Below, one piece after another: positions 5,378-5,652 of a DNA stretch of 5,652 nucleotides. Where the stretch lies: the NCBI GenBank assembly GCA_018609665.1, contig JAHENN010000200.1:1-5652 (forward strand), written 5' to 3'. Position numbers and translations under genes: made by a program. The notes under the pieces were generated by a model that saw only the letters and a list, made by a program, of their open reading frames with translations, had not been told where the DNA came from and ran no database searches. This DNA is from Haloarculaceae archaeon. GTDB lineage: Archaea; Halobacteriota; Halobacteria; Halobacteriales; Haloarculaceae. The stretch's first letter is position 1, and each line of letters starts with the position of its first letter.

Positions 5378-5652
5378 ACGTCCCTGAGGGGTCGGCCGCA
5401 CCGCTCGCACTCGCAGAAGGAGCCGGACGCGCAGTCGACGGCGTGGCCGTACCGCCGGCAGACGCCGGCGACGCCGGCGACGTAGGCCAGCCCCGCGGCG
5501 CCGACGGCGGCCGTCACGACGGCGGGCGAGAGCCCGAGCGCCGCCCGGAGCACGGCGACGGCGGCGACGCCGACGACCACGCCGGCGAGGGCCGCCGCCC
5601 GTCTGTCGACGACCACGGAGCCGCGGCCCGCCAGCCACGCTGCGACGTCGTC
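5374..5652 (-). CDS. Membrane protein with cysteine-rich C-terminus (5' end outside window), unrecognised
   Basis: The minus-strand frame is open from the right window edge to TAA at 5374-5376, giving at least 92 residues. A GTG at 5616 would give an 80-residue protein, but the 12 upstream codons read as plausible protein (DDVAAWLAGRGS), so the start probably lies outside. Counting from GTG 5616, two hydrophobic segments (about 7-28 and 31-51) are followed by GVCRRYGHAVDC (51-62) and FCECERCGRPL (67-77), which offer Cys53, His58, Cys62, Cys68, Cys70 and Cys73 as possible metal ligands, ending in a zinc-ribbon-like CxxCGRP. I do not recognise the family. The membrane pair plus a small metal site suggests a cytoplasmic zinc tail on a small membrane protein, but topology is not certain. 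Its stop codon overlaps that of the propeller gene (shared TTAG, 5374-5377). Confidence 0.65.
   Translation of the reverse strand, partial: DDVAAWLAGRGSVVVDRRAAALAGVVVGVAAVAVLRAALGLSPAVVTAAVGAAGLAYVAGVAGVCRRYGHAVDCASGSFCECERCGRPLRDV

Noticed and set aside
5461..5482. Tandem repeat of GACGCCGGC (about two and a half copies)
   Set aside because: It encodes a repeated Val-Ala-Gly pattern in the second membrane segment of the minus-strand gene, so it is explained by coding sequence.
3878..5638. 586-codon minus-strand frame opposite the propeller gene
   Set aside because: Arg/Gly/Val-Asp-rich composition with no family features; it mirrors the codon pattern of the plus-strand gene.
1..5652. CRISPR array, tRNA, rRNA or insertion sequence
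   Set aside because: No regularly spaced repeats, no tRNA-like cloverleaf arms, and no transposase-like protein were seen on either strand.

Overview
The window looks like an ordinary stretch of haloarchaeal chromosome. The evidence is very high GC with G/C in most third codon positions, acidic proteins, promoters of the archaeal BRE/TATA type placed about 25-30 bases before start codons (leaderless style), and recognisable haloarchaeal protein families. I see no rRNA, tRNA, CRISPR array, insertion sequence or phage gene.

Layout, left to right. (1) The 3' end of a plus-strand gene (1-468) that resembles the GTPase and C-terminal domains of HflX but seems to lack a nucleotide-specificity motif. 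(2) A promoter with a perfect 9-bp inverted repeat directly before it, a leader of about 125 bases, and a full-length NCS2/SLC23-type nucleobase permease (681-2219). (3) A convergent minus-strand gene for a DUF4864-like protein (2295-2696). (4) Divergent from it, a UV damage endonuclease of the UvsE/UVDE family (2780-3688). (5) A 43-residue minus-strand zinc-finger protein (3695-3826), ending 6 bases from the UvsE stop. (6) Divergent from that, a Tat-exported, membrane-anchored beta-propeller of the arylsulfotransferase type (3992-5377). (7) A minus-strand gene entering from the right edge, with two membrane segments and a cysteine-rich tail (5374-5652); its stop codon interlocks with that of (6).

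The genes alternate in strand and mostly appear to be single transcription units, so no operon or shared pathway is evident. Themes are nucleobase uptake, UV repair and a surface protein, all plausible for a sunlit hypersaline habitat, but that link is inference. I found no convincing new multi-gene system. The points most worth a second look are the apparently degenerate HflX-like gene, the leader and inverted repeat at the permease promoter, the eukaryote-like signature in the permease, substitutions at conserved UvsE positions, and the small zinc-finger gene that a length cut-off would miss.
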